A stretch of 39,311 bases of DNA from Alteromonas marina (GTDB lineage Bacteria; Pseudomonadota; Gammaproteobacteria; Enterobacterales; Alteromonadaceae): NCBI RefSeq assembly GCF_000808575.1, contig NZ_JWLW01000008.1, positions 1-39,311 on the forward strand. Direction: 5' to 3'. Of this stretch, positions 1 through 8,069 are shown piece by piece. The position numbers and the translations under genes were made by a program. The notes below the pieces were generated by a model that worked only from the letters and a program-made list of their open reading frames with translations, ran no database searches and had not been told where the DNA came from. Position 1 is the stretch's first letter. Every line of letters starts with the position of its first letter.

Positions 1-33
1 GGGATCCCTCAGACTCTGACCCCATTATTTGGG
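1..33. repeat. Right arm of a possible large palindrome cut by the window edge
   Basis: The window opens with the 8-bp palindrome GGGATCCC, followed by TCAGACTCTGACCCC. On the other strand this reads GGGGTCAGAGTCTGA and runs into the GGGATCCC centre, so it would be one arm of a roughly 38-bp inverted repeat if the sequence to the left mirrors it. From memory, GGGGTCAGAGTC-like strings are common in dispersed repeats near IS200/REP-type transposases, but nothing in this window confirms that. It lies directly after the aguB stop codon. Confidence 0.35.
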
Positions 34-927
34 TTAGTCGCGCCAGCGCTTGGTTAGTTCGTCGTAGGCGTCTATGCGGCGGTCGCGGAAGTAAGGCCAA
101 ATGCGCTTGACCTGTTCGGTACGTTCCATATCAAGCTCTACTGTTAGCGTGGTTTCACCTTCAGCTTCGGCTTTTGCCAAAATCTCACCTTGCGGGCCTG
201 CTACAAAGCTTTGTCCCCAGAACTGAATACCTGGATCACCTTCAACAGGTGACGCTTCAAATCCAGTGCGGTTTGCCACGATAACCGGTACTGAGTTTGC
301 CACAGCGTGAGAGCGCTGAATGGTTTCCCATGCACCGTGCTGACGGGTACGCTCTTCTTCTGTGTCAGTTAAATCCCAACCAATAGCGGTAGGGTAAAAT
401 AACAGGTCTGCTCCTGCCATCGCCATCAAGCGTGCCGCTTCTGGATACCACTGATCCCAACATACCAATACGCCAAGTTTACCTACACTGGTTTCAATAG
501 GCGTGAAGCCCATATCGCCCGGTGTGAAGTAAAACTTCTCGTAAAAGCCTGGGTCGTCAGGAATGTGCATTTTACGGTATTTGCCCGCAATTTCTTTGCT
601 GCGATCGAACACCACAGCCGTATTGTGATACAAACCAGAGCCGCGTTTTTCAAAAAGCGACGTCACTAATACAATGTTGTGTTTTTCAGCTAGTTCACCG
701 AAAAATTCTGTCGCTGGGCCTGGAATTGGCTCAGCCAAATCAAAGGCGTCAGTATCTTCTTGTTGGCAAAAATACAGGGTGCTGTGCAGTTCTTGAAGAA
801 GAATACACTCGCAGCCTTCAGCCGCTAATTTGGCAATTCGCTCGGCACTTTTGTTCCAGTTCGTTGCTTTGTCGTTATCAGCAACAGACTGTTGTACCAG
901 TCCAACTTTTAGCTTAGCTGGGCGCAT
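34..927 (-). CDS. aguB: N-carbamoylputrescine amidase
   Basis: A 297-residue nitrilase-superfamily enzyme that hydrolyses N-carbamoylputrescine to putrescine, CO2 and ammonia, the last step of the agmatine route to polyamines. The Glu-Lys-Cys triad is readable: E46 in QELHST, K119 in YRKMHIPDDP and C156 in VLVCWDQWYPEAA. There is no signal peptide, so it is cytoplasmic. Its start overlaps the end of the upstream agmatine deiminase gene by 14 bases, which implies one mRNA and translational coupling. The length is normal for AguB (about 290-300). Nitrilase relatives share the triad, but the deiminase partner makes this assignment secure. Confidence 0.95.
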   Translation of the reverse strand: MRPAKLKVGLVQQSVADNDKATNWNKSAERIAKLAAEGCECILLQELHSTLYFCQQEDTDAFDLAEPIPGPATEFFGELAEKHNIVLVTSLFEKRGSGLYHNTAVVFDRSKEIAGKYRKMHIPDDPGFYEKFYFTPGDMGFTPIETSVGKLGVLVCWDQWYPEAARLMAMAGADLLFYPTAIGWDLTDTEEERTRQHGAWETIQRSHAVANSVPVIVANRTGFEASPVEGDPGIQFWGQSFVAGPQGEILAKAEAEGETTLTVELDMERTEQVKRIWPYFRDRRIDAYDELTKRWRD

Positions 928-1978
928 GTAATGACACTCCTTTTTTTAAGGTGGTGATAATCGAATCTTTTAACGTATTTGTAGGCACCTGCATGGAAAT
1001 ACAATGCAAGCTGCCGTATTGTCTTACGAGTACACTGCAATCGATTGGTTCAACAATATGATTGGGGTGTGCTCTTTGCACAGTCTCAATGGCTTCTGCG
1101 TCTTCCTCTTCACCGTAAACAGGCAATAATATTGCGTTGTTACAAATTAAGTAATTTGCGTACGATGCCGGCAGGCGATCCCCTTCGTCATTTACAATAT
1201 TAGGCAGCGGCAGATGAAACTGTTCATGCTCAGGCAGCTCAAGGGCGCACTCGTCGCACAACGCTTTCAACCCTTCAAAGTGACTGTCATTAGGACGGTT
1301 GTTACACGCCTGGATCACTAGGCCTTTGTTCGGCGTGAAACGCACTAATGTGTCGATGTGACCGTCAGTATCATCGCCTTCTAAATGACCATGTTGCAAA
1401 ATAGTAACTTTGCTGCAGCCTAGCATATCTTTAAATGCATCTTCGTAAGCGCTTAGCGACATATCACCGTTACGTTCAGGGTTAAGTAAACACTGGGCAG
1501 TACTTAATAGGTGTCCGTCTTCATCAATTTCCAGCGCGCCACCTTCTGCCACAATTGGGCTGCTGCGAAGTACAGATTTACACATGCTGGCAAGATAACG
1601 CTGATTCGCCAGATTATCTTCAGCGGCGTTAAACTTATTGCCCCAACCGTTAAAGCGAAATTCTACCGGCGAGCCATTGCCTTCACTGTCTTTACAAGTG
1701 ATGAAGCCGTAGTCGCGCATCCATGTGTCGTTAAATGAGGCAGGAACAATAAGCACTCGAGCGTTCTCTGGTAAACGAGAATTAAGATCGTCTACGTCAC
1801 TCGGCGCACATAATAAAATCACACCCGCATCGTTGCGGTTTACTGCAGCAATCACGTTCAGATACGTCGCTCTCGCGTCTTCTAACCATGGAGCCCAGTC
1901 GGTTTGCGCATGAGGCCACGCTAACATAACAGCATCAATGTTATGCCATTCAGGCGCCATAGTACGGTTGCTGTGCAT
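914..1978 (-). CDS. aguA: Agmatine deiminase
   Basis: A 354-residue member of the peptidyl-arginine/agmatine deiminase family that converts agmatine to N-carbamoylputrescine plus ammonia. Guanidine-modifying motifs are present: WMRDYG at 86-91, EGGALE at 145-150, GHIDT with H207 and D209, and the catalytic cysteine C326 in GSLHCISMQ near the C-terminus. The first ATG is preceded by GGA eight bases upstream. An internal ATG at codon 7 is an alternative start. It overlaps aguB, which performs the next reaction, by 14 bases. No transcription signal was identified in the 147-bp spacer upstream. Confidence 0.95.
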   Translation of the reverse strand: MHSNRTMAPEWHNIDAVMLAWPHAQTDWAPWLEDARATYLNVIAAVNRNDAGVILLCAPSDVDDLNSRLPENARVLIVPASFNDTWMRDYGFITCKDSEGNGSPVEFRFNGWGNKFNAAEDNLANQRYLASMCKSVLRSSPIVAEGGALEIDEDGHLLSTAQCLLNPERNGDMSLSAYEDAFKDMLGCSKVTILQHGHLEGDDTDGHIDTLVRFTPNKGLVIQACNNRPNDSHFEGLKALCDECALELPEHEQFHLPLPNIVNDEGDRLPASYANYLICNNAILLPVYGEEEDAEAIETVQRAHPNHIVEPIDCSVLVRQYGSLHCISMQVPTNTLKDSIITTLKKGVSLHAPS

Positions 1979-2110
1979 AGTAAAATTCCAAATAGCTACG
2001 AAATAGGGTTCGGATTATAGCCATGCCTCAGCATGAGACCAAGGCAAATGGCGATGAAATTAATTGGCGGTGACGATTACTTTAAGCCATAAGGAAAACT
2101 GAAATGAACG

Positions 2111-2143
2111 AAAAGGGGGCGGCTTTTATTTCAAATGCCGCCC
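2111..2143 (-). terminator. Candidate terminator of folM
   Basis: On the minus strand a 7-bp stem (GGGCGGC at 2137-2143 paired with GCCGCCC at 2117-2123) encloses a 13-base loop and is followed by CC and four T residues. The hairpin overlaps the folM stop codon, so folM transcription probably ends here, before aguA. Confidence 0.5.
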
Positions 2144-2833
2144 ACCGTTGAGGTGAAGGGTTTGCCCTGTCACGTAGTCACTATCAAATAAATAGTTCAC
2201 GGCTTTCACGGCCTCTTGCGCCCCAGGTACTATCTCTAACAGTGACTTTTCTAACGCTTTTTGTTTATAAGCTTCGTCATCACCCTCATTGAACATAAGC
2301 AAAGCTGGGGCAATGCTATTTACTTTTACCTTTGGTGCTAGCTTCTTAGCAAATGATAGGGTCAGGTTGTGCAGGGCTGCCTTACTTGCCGCATAAGCCA
2401 TGTGTTTCTCGCTGCCTGTTTCTTGAACGTAGTCAGTCATATGAATAATGTCAGACTGAACGTCGCAATCACAAAGAGCCTTTTCAAGTGCCAAGTTTAT
2501 GCGGTAAGGGGCAACAGCATGGACCAACATCATGCGTTCAATCAAGCTATGCTTGTCATGGTTATCTCTTTCTTGCGCCCAATCTGACGCGTTGTGGATC
2601 ACCGCTCGATAGGTTTTACTGATTGCCTTAATCTCATCAATTGCTCGATCAATAGCCGCCTCAGTGCTAAAATCCGCCTGTAAGACTGTAGCACCTTTAT
2701 CCTCAAGCATTGAAATACTTGGACGAAGTGTTCGATAAGTCACGACAACGTGGTGGCCCTGGTCAAGTAAAGTATTGGCCATAGCTAAGCCTAAACGTTG
2801 ACTTGCGCCTGTAATTAACACAGGTGAATTCAA
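2126..2833 (-). CDS. folM: Dihydromonapterin reductase (short-chain dehydrogenase)
   Basis: A 235-residue short-chain dehydrogenase/reductase. The NADPH-binding motif is TGASQRLG (residues 8-15) and the catalytic pair is Y147 and K151 in YAASKAA. The C-terminal VTGQTLHLNGGRHLK and the KHMAYAASKAALHNL segment match FolM rather than generic FabG-type enzymes. FolM reduces dihydromonapterin to tetrahydromonapterin and has some dihydrofolate reductase activity. The start is TTG: AAGGA lies seven bases upstream and there is no in-frame ATG nearby. The gene diverges from folE, which makes the pterin precursor; the same two functions are neighbours in other gammaproteobacteria. Confidence 0.9.
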   Translation of the reverse strand: MNSPVLITGASQRLGLAMANTLLDQGHHVVVTYRTLRPSISMLEDKGATVLQADFSTEAAIDRAIDEIKAISKTYRAVIHNASDWAQERDNHDKHSLIERMMLVHAVAPYRINLALEKALCDCDVQSDIIHMTDYVQETGSEKHMAYAASKAALHNLTLSFAKKLAPKVKVNSIAPALLMFNEGDDEAYKQKALEKSLLEIVPGAQEAVKAVNYLFDSDYVTGQTLHLNGGRHLK

Positions 2834-2994
2834 GATGATGTCCTTCTTTCGTAAAAGGTAACGGTTTTATTATTCTGTGCCAAATGCACAGTCGGTAGCA
2901 ATGACATTAAATAAAAGTCATGTTGCCAAGTAATCGATCTGTAACGAACTCATGCTCGTACAAGATCAAAAAAGAAGTAACTACGGATAAAGTA

Positions 2995-3678
2995 ATGTTA
3001 GCAAAAGAAGCGGTAATTGTGCGCGACGCACTAGACCCCTCTATTTCAGAGCCAGCACAACGTGTACGAGAAGCATTAGAAGCCAAAGGTTTAGAAACAC
3101 CTATGGTGGCTAATGGTCTTACTGACGAGCAAAAGCGCAAACGAATTGAAAGTGCTATGCGTGACGTAATGGACACGCTTGGCCTTGATCTAACTGACGA
3201 CAGTTTGTGTGATACGCCTACGCGAATCGCTAAAATGTATGTTAATGAAATCTTCGGTGGATTGGACTACCGCAAATTTCCTAAGATTACTGCCATTGAA
3301 AACAAGATGCAGATTGACCAGCCTGTACAGGTATCTGATATAAGCCTGACCAGCACCTGCGAACACCACTTTGTTACTATTGATGGCACGGCAACCGTTT
3401 CTTATATACCAAAAGATACAGTAATCGGCCTTTCAAAGATAAATCGTCTTGTGGGTTTCTTTGCTCAACGTCCTCAGGTACAGGAGCGCTTGACACAGCA
3501 GGTGTTAATAGCGTTACAAACGCTTACTAACACTGAAGATGTAGCAGTAAGTATTAATGCTACGCATTACTGTGTTAAAGCGAGGGGAATTCGCGATACC
3601 AACTCGTACACGAAAACATCTGCACTTGGTGGTCGTTTCCATACTGATAGCGAATTGAAACGAGAGTTTTTTCGTTAG
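2995..3678 (+). CDS. folE: GTP cyclohydrolase I
   Basis: A 227-residue homologue of E. coli FolE (222 residues) that converts GTP to dihydroneopterin triphosphate, the first step of folate and tetrahydromonapterin synthesis. Zinc ligands C122 and H125 (in TSTCEHHF) and C193 (in [11 protein letters not shown]) are each shifted by 12 from E. coli C110, H113 and C181. [28 protein letters not shown] and [15 protein letters not shown] are near-identical to the enterobacterial enzyme. The reading frame is open 25 codons further upstream, but the ATG at 2995 aligns with the E. coli N-terminus (LAKEAVIV versus LSKEAALV) and has GGAT about seven bases upstream. It diverges from folM and ends at a clear terminator. 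Confidence 0.95.
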   Translation: MLAKEAVIVRDALDPSISEPAQRVREALEAKGLETPMVANGLTDEQKRKRIESAMRDVMDTLGLDLTDDSLCDTPTRIAKMYVNEIFGGLDYRKFPKITAIENKMQIDQPVQVSDISLTSTCEHHFVTIDGTATVSYIPKDTVIGLSKINRLVGFFAQRPQVQERLTQQVLIALQTLTNTEDVAVSINATHYCVKARGIRDTNSYTKTSALGGRFHTDSELKREFFR

Positions 3679-3706
3679 CGTCTTTCCATACCCCAACGAA
3701 ATACTC

Positions 3707-3733
3707 AAAAAGCCGCTCTTGAAGCGGCTTTTT
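3707..3733 (+). terminator. Rho-independent terminator of folE
   Basis: A perfect 10-bp stem (AAAAAGCCGC / GCGGCTTTTT) with a 7-base loop lies 29 bases after the folE stop. The A-tract and T-tract make it potentially bidirectional, so it could also end transcription from the opposite-strand gene at 3782-4081. Confidence 0.9.
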
Positions 3734-3781
3734 CAATTGAGGATATTGATAAGAGTGTAGCGCTAGGCTTCTAATGTCGAG

Positions 3782-4081
3782 TTATTTAATAATAAGCTCT
3801 GAATCTAGCGCATCGACAATAAGGTTAACACGACCACCTATACCATCCGCTGCTGTTAGGCTGAGCACCTTATTACAACACCCGCACGATTCATGTTGCT
3901 CGTGATACATGTCGCGAACAGAGTTTAAATAAAAATCATTAATTGCGCCGCAATAAGGGCACATGTATTCCAACGCATTATCACTTTGCACCGTTTTATC
4001 CATTACCATGTTTAACATATCCATATGACGTAAGTCGAAATCCGCTGTGTGAAAAAAGATATTTGTACTGCTTCTATGCAT
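3782..4081 (-). CDS. Small cysteine-rich CPXCG-type protein
   Basis: A 99-codon frame whose C-terminal part carries CPYCG (C41, C44) and, 21 residues later, CGCCN (C66, C68, C69). This pattern resembles the small CPXCG cysteine-rich family, thought to bind a metal; its function is unknown to me. Family members are usually about 60-75 residues, so the first 24-26 residues may be untranslated, with the true start at one of the internal ATGs (for example codon 25 or 27). No convincing ribosome binding site favours any of them. AGGGA lies 12 bases before the first ATG, which is rather far. It faces folE convergently across the terminator. Confidence 0.6.
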   Translation of the reverse strand: MHRSSTNIFFHTADFDLRHMDMLNMVMDKTVQSDNALEYMCPYCGAINDFYLNSVRDMYHEQHESCGCCNKVLSLTAADGIGGRVNLIVDALDSELIIK

Positions 4082-4425
4082 TAAATTTGACGGTCCCTAT
4101 TGGTAAGAATCAAATTGCTGGCAACGCTCTATCGAGAGTCGCGCTTCATAGATGCTGCAAAAAACAAACCGCACACATTGGTAAAGTGCTACTTACACGT
4201 TAGATTACCGTCAGACAAGCTGAACAGCTGTAAGACGTTTCCTAACGTGGTAAGAGGTAAATGAACTATCCATCTCTCGACTAAAGTATAGTCGGTAATT
4301 GCTTTACTGCCTGTGTAAATAGGGAGGTATTTAGTAAGTCTTTGGCGACAAAGCCAATTCATTTTATTGACAACACTCTGCTGTCGCGAGTTTCGCAACA
4401 AGCAGAGTGTCAAATACGAAAGTAA
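4082..4425. other. Non-coding spacer between the CPXCG gene and the amylosucrase gene
   Basis: These 344 bases hold no frame I would call a gene. A 74-codon minus-strand frame (4189-4413) has no recognisable domain and no ribosome binding site. The right end contains a long hairpin just after the amylosucrase stop. The remainder presumably carries the promoter of the CPXCG gene, but I could not define -35/-10 boxes. Confidence 0.5.
4373..4410 (-). terminator. Hairpin after the amylosucrase gene
   Basis: A perfect 10-bp outer stem (ACACTCTGCT at 4373-4382 with AGCAGAGTGT at 4401-4410) continues into a broken inner stem (GCGA/TCGC around a 3-base loop). It begins 16 bases downstream of the stop codon at 4426. 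On the minus strand it is followed by TTGTCAATAAAA rather than a U-tract, so it may be a 3'-end stabiliser or an imperfect terminator. Confidence 0.5.
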
Positions 4426-6375
4426 TTAGTTGGCTAACAGCCATAGCTGCTGATAGGGGGCGAGTAATAAAGGTGCAGCTTCCATAGACACAGTTTCACC
4501 TGACAGCAAGTCTGTGGTCGATGTGCAGTTTAGTGTCGCCAAAAGGGAACGCTGAAGCTGTTGCTTATGTTCACTAAAATTACAGACAACGAGGAGTTTT
4601 TCACCTCCATCATTCTCGCGCATAAAAACAAAACAATGCTGATTGTCAGCATCTAATATATGTGTTTGAGCATGGCCAAAAACCGAATACTGTTTTCTCG
4701 TTTCGATCATTTTTTGCAAGCCTTTAAATACGCGAAGGCTAGCGACTTCCGCTTTACTAGACGGTGCCGTTTGGCCTAGAGCCAATGCGGTATCTTCTTC
4801 ATTGACTGCGATGCGATTAACCCATCTGTCGTCATGTTTTTTACTTTCGTCTTGACGGTAGCTGTAGTCGTTTAGCTTCCCAATTTCATCGCTGGAATAA
4901 AGTAAAGGAATACCGCCGATACTGAAAGTTACTCCATATAACAACAACATGCGTTTAACGGCTTCGTCGATACCTTGTGCATCATCGTTCTTAAGTGCCC
5001 CTTCTAAGCCGCATAACGATGCCAGTGAACCACATACGCGGCAATCGCCATTGCTTGGATTTTCTGCAAATGGCACGCCGTTAGCAAAACTTCCCTCAAA
5101 GCGACCAGTATAAAATTGGTTGAGGAAATAGCGGTGATCGAAGGGGTTTATACCCAATTGACTAGCGACAGCATCATCGAACGTCCAGCCTATGTCGTCG
5201 TGACAGCGCACGTAGTTAACCCAGGTACACTCGTTTGAAATAGCAAAACTCTTTTTCAAAGAGTGTGTAAGCAAGCGCGTTTTACGTGTAGCTAGAGAGT
5301 TCCAAAGTAATGCCATTAACAACGGGTTGTAAGACAGTTGGCATTCCTCTTTATCGATATACTTCAGCACCTCATCTGGGTGGACAATCGCTTCTGACTT
5401 AAATACCACTGCTGGCGCAACTATTTGTAAACAGCAATTAAACGCTTGAATAAGAACGTGTGCTTTCTCCTGATTTTCGCAGTTAGTCCCCACTTCTTTC
5501 CAAATAAACGCTAGTGCGTCTAAGCGCAACGCTGCGCTACCAATGTTAGCTAGAAATAGCATTTCAGAGGTAATGGCATTAAAAACTTCAGGGTTGCTGT
5601 AGTTTAGGTCCCATTGAAAACTATTAAACGTCGTCCATACCCATTTTTCAATCTGCTCGTTAAAGGTAAAGCTGCCTCTTCTAACTTGAGGAAAAATCTC
5701 TCTTAACGTTTCTTCATACTGATCGGGGATGGTTCTATCATCAAACAAGTAATAATAATTTTGATACCGCTTGTCGCCATCTAATGCTGCTTTTGCCCAC
5801 GTATGCTCGTCTGAGGTGTGATTAAACACAAAGTCGAGTACTAGGTTAATCCCTTCCTTTTGAAGTGAAGATGCGAGTTTCTCTAAATCTTTTACGGTAC
5901 CCAAGACGGGGTTTACTTTACGATAGTTAGAGACCGCATAACCGCCATCACTATCTCCTTGTGGTGCGTCGTATAGTGGCATTAGATGTACATAGGTGAC
6001 ACCAAGCGCTTTTAAATATGGAATTTTATCGTGTAAGTCATTTAGCGTTGGCCCCATTAAATCTACATAGAAGGCCATGCCAACCTGTTGTTCATCGCGA
6101 TACCACAACGGCGACTTTAACCTTTCATTATCAATCTTTTTAAGGGCTGGCTTACGACTTTTTAACCCATCTCTTAATATTTCAATAAGTTTTTGTAAAT
6201 GAAAATAGCAGTCATACTGATGTCCATAGACGTACGTGTAGTGTTCAAAAAGGCGAGGGAAATGTACCTCTAATCGCTGGGTAAACGTCTTCGCATCTTT
6301 CTTTGTAAGGCCAGATAAATCGGTGGATGCCAAGATGCGCTCTAAACATATACTACTATCGGCAGCATAGCTCAT
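4426..6375 (-). CDS. Amylosucrase (GH13 subfamily 4)
   Basis: A 649-residue glycoside hydrolase family 13 enzyme that uses sucrose to build alpha-1,4-glucan and releases fructose. Counting from the ATG at 6375, the nucleophile is D286 (RLDALAFIWKE), the acid/base E328 (FKSEAIVHP), and H392-D393 lie in HDDIGWTF. These are exactly the Neisseria polysaccharea amylosucrase numbers, which supports this start over the ATG four codons upstream. GGAG lies six bases before it. DFVFNHTSDEHTW and the sucrose-specific CRVCGSLASLCGLE loop are also present. There is no signal peptide, so the enzyme should be cytoplasmic. It diverges from an MFS transporter, its likely sugar importer. Sucrose phosphorylase or hydrolase is less likely given the length and residue match. 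Confidence 0.9.
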   Translation of the reverse strand: MSYAADSSICLERILASTDLSGLTKKDAKTFTQRLEVHFPRLFEHYTYVYGHQYDCYFHLQKLIEILRDGLKSRKPALKKIDNERLKSPLWYRDEQQVGMAFYVDLMGPTLNDLHDKIPYLKALGVTYVHLMPLYDAPQGDSDGGYAVSNYRKVNPVLGTVKDLEKLASSLQKEGINLVLDFVFNHTSDEHTWAKAALDGDKRYQNYYYLFDDRTIPDQYEETLREIFPQVRRGSFTFNEQIEKWVWTTFNSFQWDLNYSNPEVFNAITSEMLFLANIGSAALRLDALAFIWKEVGTNCENQEKAHVLIQAFNCCLQIVAPAVVFKSEAIVHPDEVLKYIDKEECQLSYNPLLMALLWNSLATRKTRLLTHSLKKSFAISNECTWVNYVRCHDDIGWTFDDAVASQLGINPFDHRYFLNQFYTGRFEGSFANGVPFAENPSNGDCRVCGSLASLCGLEGALKNDDAQGIDEAVKRMLLLYGVTFSIGGIPLLYSSDEIGKLNDYSYRQDESKKHDDRWVNRIAVNEEDTALALGQTAPSSKAEVASLRVFKGLQKMIETRKQYSVFGHAQTHILDADNQHCFVFMRENDGGEKLLVVCNFSEHKQQLQRSLLATLNCTSTTDLLSGETVSMEAAPLLLAPYQQLWLLAN

Positions 6376-6466
6376 AGAAAACTCCATAGTATGACGCGGT
6401 TGAAAGGCCGGCGAACCTATCCTAATTGACGGGTTTACAGGCTTTTTAAATTCTGTTAACTTTTAT

Positions 6467-6480
6467 CTTAAACGATTAAG
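6467..6480. promoter_or_regulatory. Candidate LacI-family operator
   Basis: CTTAAACGATTAAG is a 14-bp near-perfect palindrome centred on CG, the layout of LacI/GalR-family operators; six of seven half-site positions match. It sits about 90 bp before the amylosucrase start and 180 bp before the divergent MFS start, where a sugar-responsive repressor could control both. No LacI-type regulator gene is in the window. Confidence 0.4.
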
Positions 6481-6585
6481 CTGGTTTTTCCAAACTGGAT
6501 GTTAAATTCGTTATCAATTTTATTACATCGTAAATTTCATTTACTAAGTATGTGGAATAAATAAGTGCTTCAGACGCCTTATGTC

Positions 6586-6635
6586 TGTCAAAACTGACAT
6601 GTTTTTTATAAGTGCAGCCGGATATTAGTTATCCG
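6586..6635 (+). promoter_or_regulatory. Two hairpins in the MFS leader
   Basis: TGTCA-AAAC-TGACA (6586-6599) is followed by G and six T residues, resembling a weak terminator. A second hairpin, CGGATA-TTAGT-TATCCG, lies at 6619-6635, just before the MFS start at 6661. Both would be in the transporter mRNA leader if transcription begins upstream. Confidence 0.3.
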
Positions 6636-6660
6636 TCATGCCATTTTTGCGAGACCGACT

Positions 6661-7929
6661 ATGCCTAACCAAGACCGTAGTAGCAGAATTATCCGCTGGT
6701 TAACCTATCTAATGTTCATGATGTTTGCGATGACATCGGATTCAGTAGGCGAGATAATCAAAGAAGTGAAAGTGGCGTTTTCCGTTACTAATGCGCAAGC
6801 GAGTTTAATGCATTCTTTGCCCATGCTCGGTATTGCACTATCAGGCTTATTCTTGGGGTTTCTTGCCGATAAGCTAGGCCGTAAGCCAACCATTATCATC
6901 GGGTTAGCCTTATTTGGGTTAGCTTGTTACAGCTTCCTTATTGCTAACGACTTTATGCTGATCGTAAGTTTGATGAGCCTTTCAGGGGTGGCCGTTGGTA
7001 TTTTCAAAACAGGTGCACTGGCTCTTATTGGTGACATTTCAACTTCAACAAAACAACATACTGCAACGATGAACGGTGCTGAAGCCTTCTTTGGGGTTGG
7101 CGCAATCATCGGCCCTTTGATTGTAGCCTACCTTATCCATCAGGGGGTTGCATGGCAGTGGCTTTACGTTATTGCTGGTGGCGTTTGTACTGTTCTTATT
7201 GTCGGGGCTCTACTGGTTAAGTATCCGGCCTATTCTCGTGACACGTCTTCTGGCGAAAACAAAGTTTCCATTGCGCAAAGCTTAAAACTGGTCAAAAACC
7301 CTTACGCGTTAGGCTTTTCAATTGGCGCATTTTTATATGTTGCGGCAGAGAGTGCTATCTACGTGTGGATGCCCAGCTACCTAGTTTGCGACGCAACTAC
7401 GCTTAAAGCGACGTACGACTGTTACAGTGAGGGTTTCTCTCAAACTTTGGCTATTTATTCAGTAACCGCATTTTTTATTTTGCGTGCCGCAGGCCGCTTC
7501 GTGGGAATTTGGATGATGTCTCGCTTCAACTGGGCGCTGGTGTTGATGCTGTTTACAGGGGCTATAGTTCTATGCTTCGGCTTGGGATTATGGGGCGGAA
7601 AGCAGTTCGCGCTTTATTTGTTCCCACTCACAGGTATTTTCATGTCGGTCATTTATCCTACGTTTAATTCAAAGGGTATAAGCTGCTTCCCTAAACACCA
7701 GCACGGCAGTGTGGCAGGCGTTATTTTGTTCTTTACCGCTGCGGGTGCTGCCGCTGGCCCCTTTATTATGGGCCTTGTGAGCGATGCTAACGGAGGTGAT
7801 GCAAAATACGGTTTCATGGTCGCCACTGGTTTTGCCGCTTTGCTGTTTATCGGCTTAGTTTATAACTTCGTGAAGAACCCCACCAAAGACCGTTTAGCTG
7901 AAATAGAAGCAAGCGAGTACGCTAGCTAA
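6661..7929 (+). CDS. MFS transporter, probable sugar permease
   Basis: A 422-residue major facilitator superfamily protein with about 12 hydrophobic segments. The MFS motif between helices 2 and 3 is visible as GFLADKLGRKPT (about residues 66-77). No residue pattern fixes the substrate. Its divergence from amylosucrase, with a shared regulatory spacer, suggests import of sucrose or a related sugar; this is inferred from context only. The ATG at 6661 has only a weak GAG seven bases upstream. The gene ends before a hairpin followed by a T-rich run. Confidence 0.8.
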   Translation: MPNQDRSSRIIRWLTYLMFMMFAMTSDSVGEIIKEVKVAFSVTNAQASLMHSLPMLGIALSGLFLGFLADKLGRKPTIIIGLALFGLACYSFLIANDFMLIVSLMSLSGVAVGIFKTGALALIGDISTSTKQHTATMNGAEAFFGVGAIIGPLIVAYLIHQGVAWQWLYVIAGGVCTVLIVGALLVKYPAYSRDTSSGENKVSIAQSLKLVKNPYALGFSIGAFLYVAAESAIYVWMPSYLVCDATTLKATYDCYSEGFSQTLAIYSVTAFFILRAAGRFVGIWMMSRFNWALVLMLFTGAIVLCFGLGLWGGKQFALYLFPLTGIFMSVIYPTFNSKGISCFPKHQHGSVAGVILFFTAAGAAAGPFIMGLVSDANGGDAKYGFMVATGFAALLFIGLVYNFVKNPTKDRLAEIEASEYAS

Positions 7930-7978
7930 GTGAAAAGCACCGCTAAGTTAGTCGCTCGCGGTGTCAGTTAATCTTAAC

Positions 7979-8008
7979 GTGCCGGACTTATGTTCGGCAC
8001 TGGTTTTT
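7979..8008 (+). terminator. Terminator after the MFS gene
   Basis: A 9-bp stem with one G-U pair (GTGCCGGAC / GTTCGGCAC, loop TTAT) is followed by TGG and five T residues. It lies between the MFS gene and the MscS gene, which are therefore probably separate transcripts. Confidence 0.6.
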
Positions 8009-8069
8009 CATAACGTTGTTGTTTAAGCTTCCCTACATTCCCTCATTTATCAATCTGTATTAACGTCCC

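Noticed and set aside
4189..4413. 74-codon minus-strand frame in the spacer after amylosucrase
   Set aside because: It has no ribosome binding site and no domain, and it overlaps the hairpin region, so chance is the simpler explanation.
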